From positions 1 to 5,366 of the forward strand of contig JAGWZD010000163.1 of NCBI GenBank assembly GCA_018968995.1: a DNA stretch of 5,366 bases, in the 5' to 3' direction. This stretch comes from Bdellovibrionales bacterium. Lineage in GTDB: Bacteria; Bdellovibrionota; UBA1018. The position numbers and the translations under genes were made by a program. Below the pieces are notes generated by a model. The model was not told where the DNA came from. It searched no databases and saw only the letters and a program-made list of their open reading frames with translations. Below are positions 5,294 to 5,366 of the stretch, in pieces (positions within the stretch are counted from its first letter, which is position 1; each line of letters begins with the position of its first letter).

Positions 5294-5366
5294 TCCTAGG
5301 TGTTAGACGGAACTCGGTTGCTCCGCGCTCTTTCGAGGTGCACGTTTCTTTGAGTTGACCCTTTTT

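Noticed and set aside
5303..5366. Possible C-terminal tail of an upstream gene (KRVNSKKRAPRKSAEQPSSV, stop at 5303-5305, minus strand)
   Set aside because: All three minus-strand frames are open over this short stretch, and the peptide resembles no family I know, including ThrS, the common upstream neighbour. Sequence beyond the right edge would settle it.

Overview
All six genes in this window lie on the minus strand, so transcription runs from high to low coordinates. The order is infC (IF3), rpmI (L35), rplT (L20), pheS, pheT and ihfA, the last cut by the window edge. This is a classic conserved translation and tRNA-charging cluster, matching the E. coli infC-rpmI-rplT-pheM-pheST-ihfA order. 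An IHF-alpha gene after pheT points to a Gram-negative proteobacterium in the broad sense. Three features lean towards a deltaproteobacteria-like group such as Bdellovibrionota or Myxococcota: IF3 has a long low-complexity C-terminal tail, PheT has an ESSHRFERG editing-site segment, and IhfA begins with a TKADIVEALYEKVGFSKKEAA-type helix. That placement is inference from remembered family sequences; no search was run.

Layout from upstream to downstream: 5219-5366 is a non-coding leader with a promoter-like element (TTGACA with a weak -10) and a strong Shine-Dalgarno (SD) that a 6-bp hairpin sets far from the infC ATG. infC is 4469-5218. A 70-nt leader before rpmI can form two mutually exclusive stems, one of which buries the rpmI SD. 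rpmI is 4198-4398 and rplT is 3807-4169. A 124-nt gap then holds a long, near-perfect hairpin ending in a T6-G-T6 tract, which stops just before the pheS ribosome site. pheS is 2636-3682 and pheT is 156-2624, 11 nt apart. ihfA starts at a GTG at 141, 14 nt after pheT, and runs off the left edge.

The genes supply a translation initiation factor, two large-subunit ribosomal proteins, both subunits of phenylalanyl-tRNA synthetase and a nucleoid DNA-bending protein. Ribosome assembly, initiation and Phe-tRNA charging are therefore co-expressed, with apparent control points in front of infC, rpmI and pheS.

I see no mobile element, CRISPR array, tRNA/rRNA gene or new enzymatic system. The coding content is ordinary. 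What deserves a second look is the regulatory architecture, above all the terminator/attenuator that pheST transcription from the cluster promoter must cross. All plus-strand open frames lie inside or across these genes and look like shadows.
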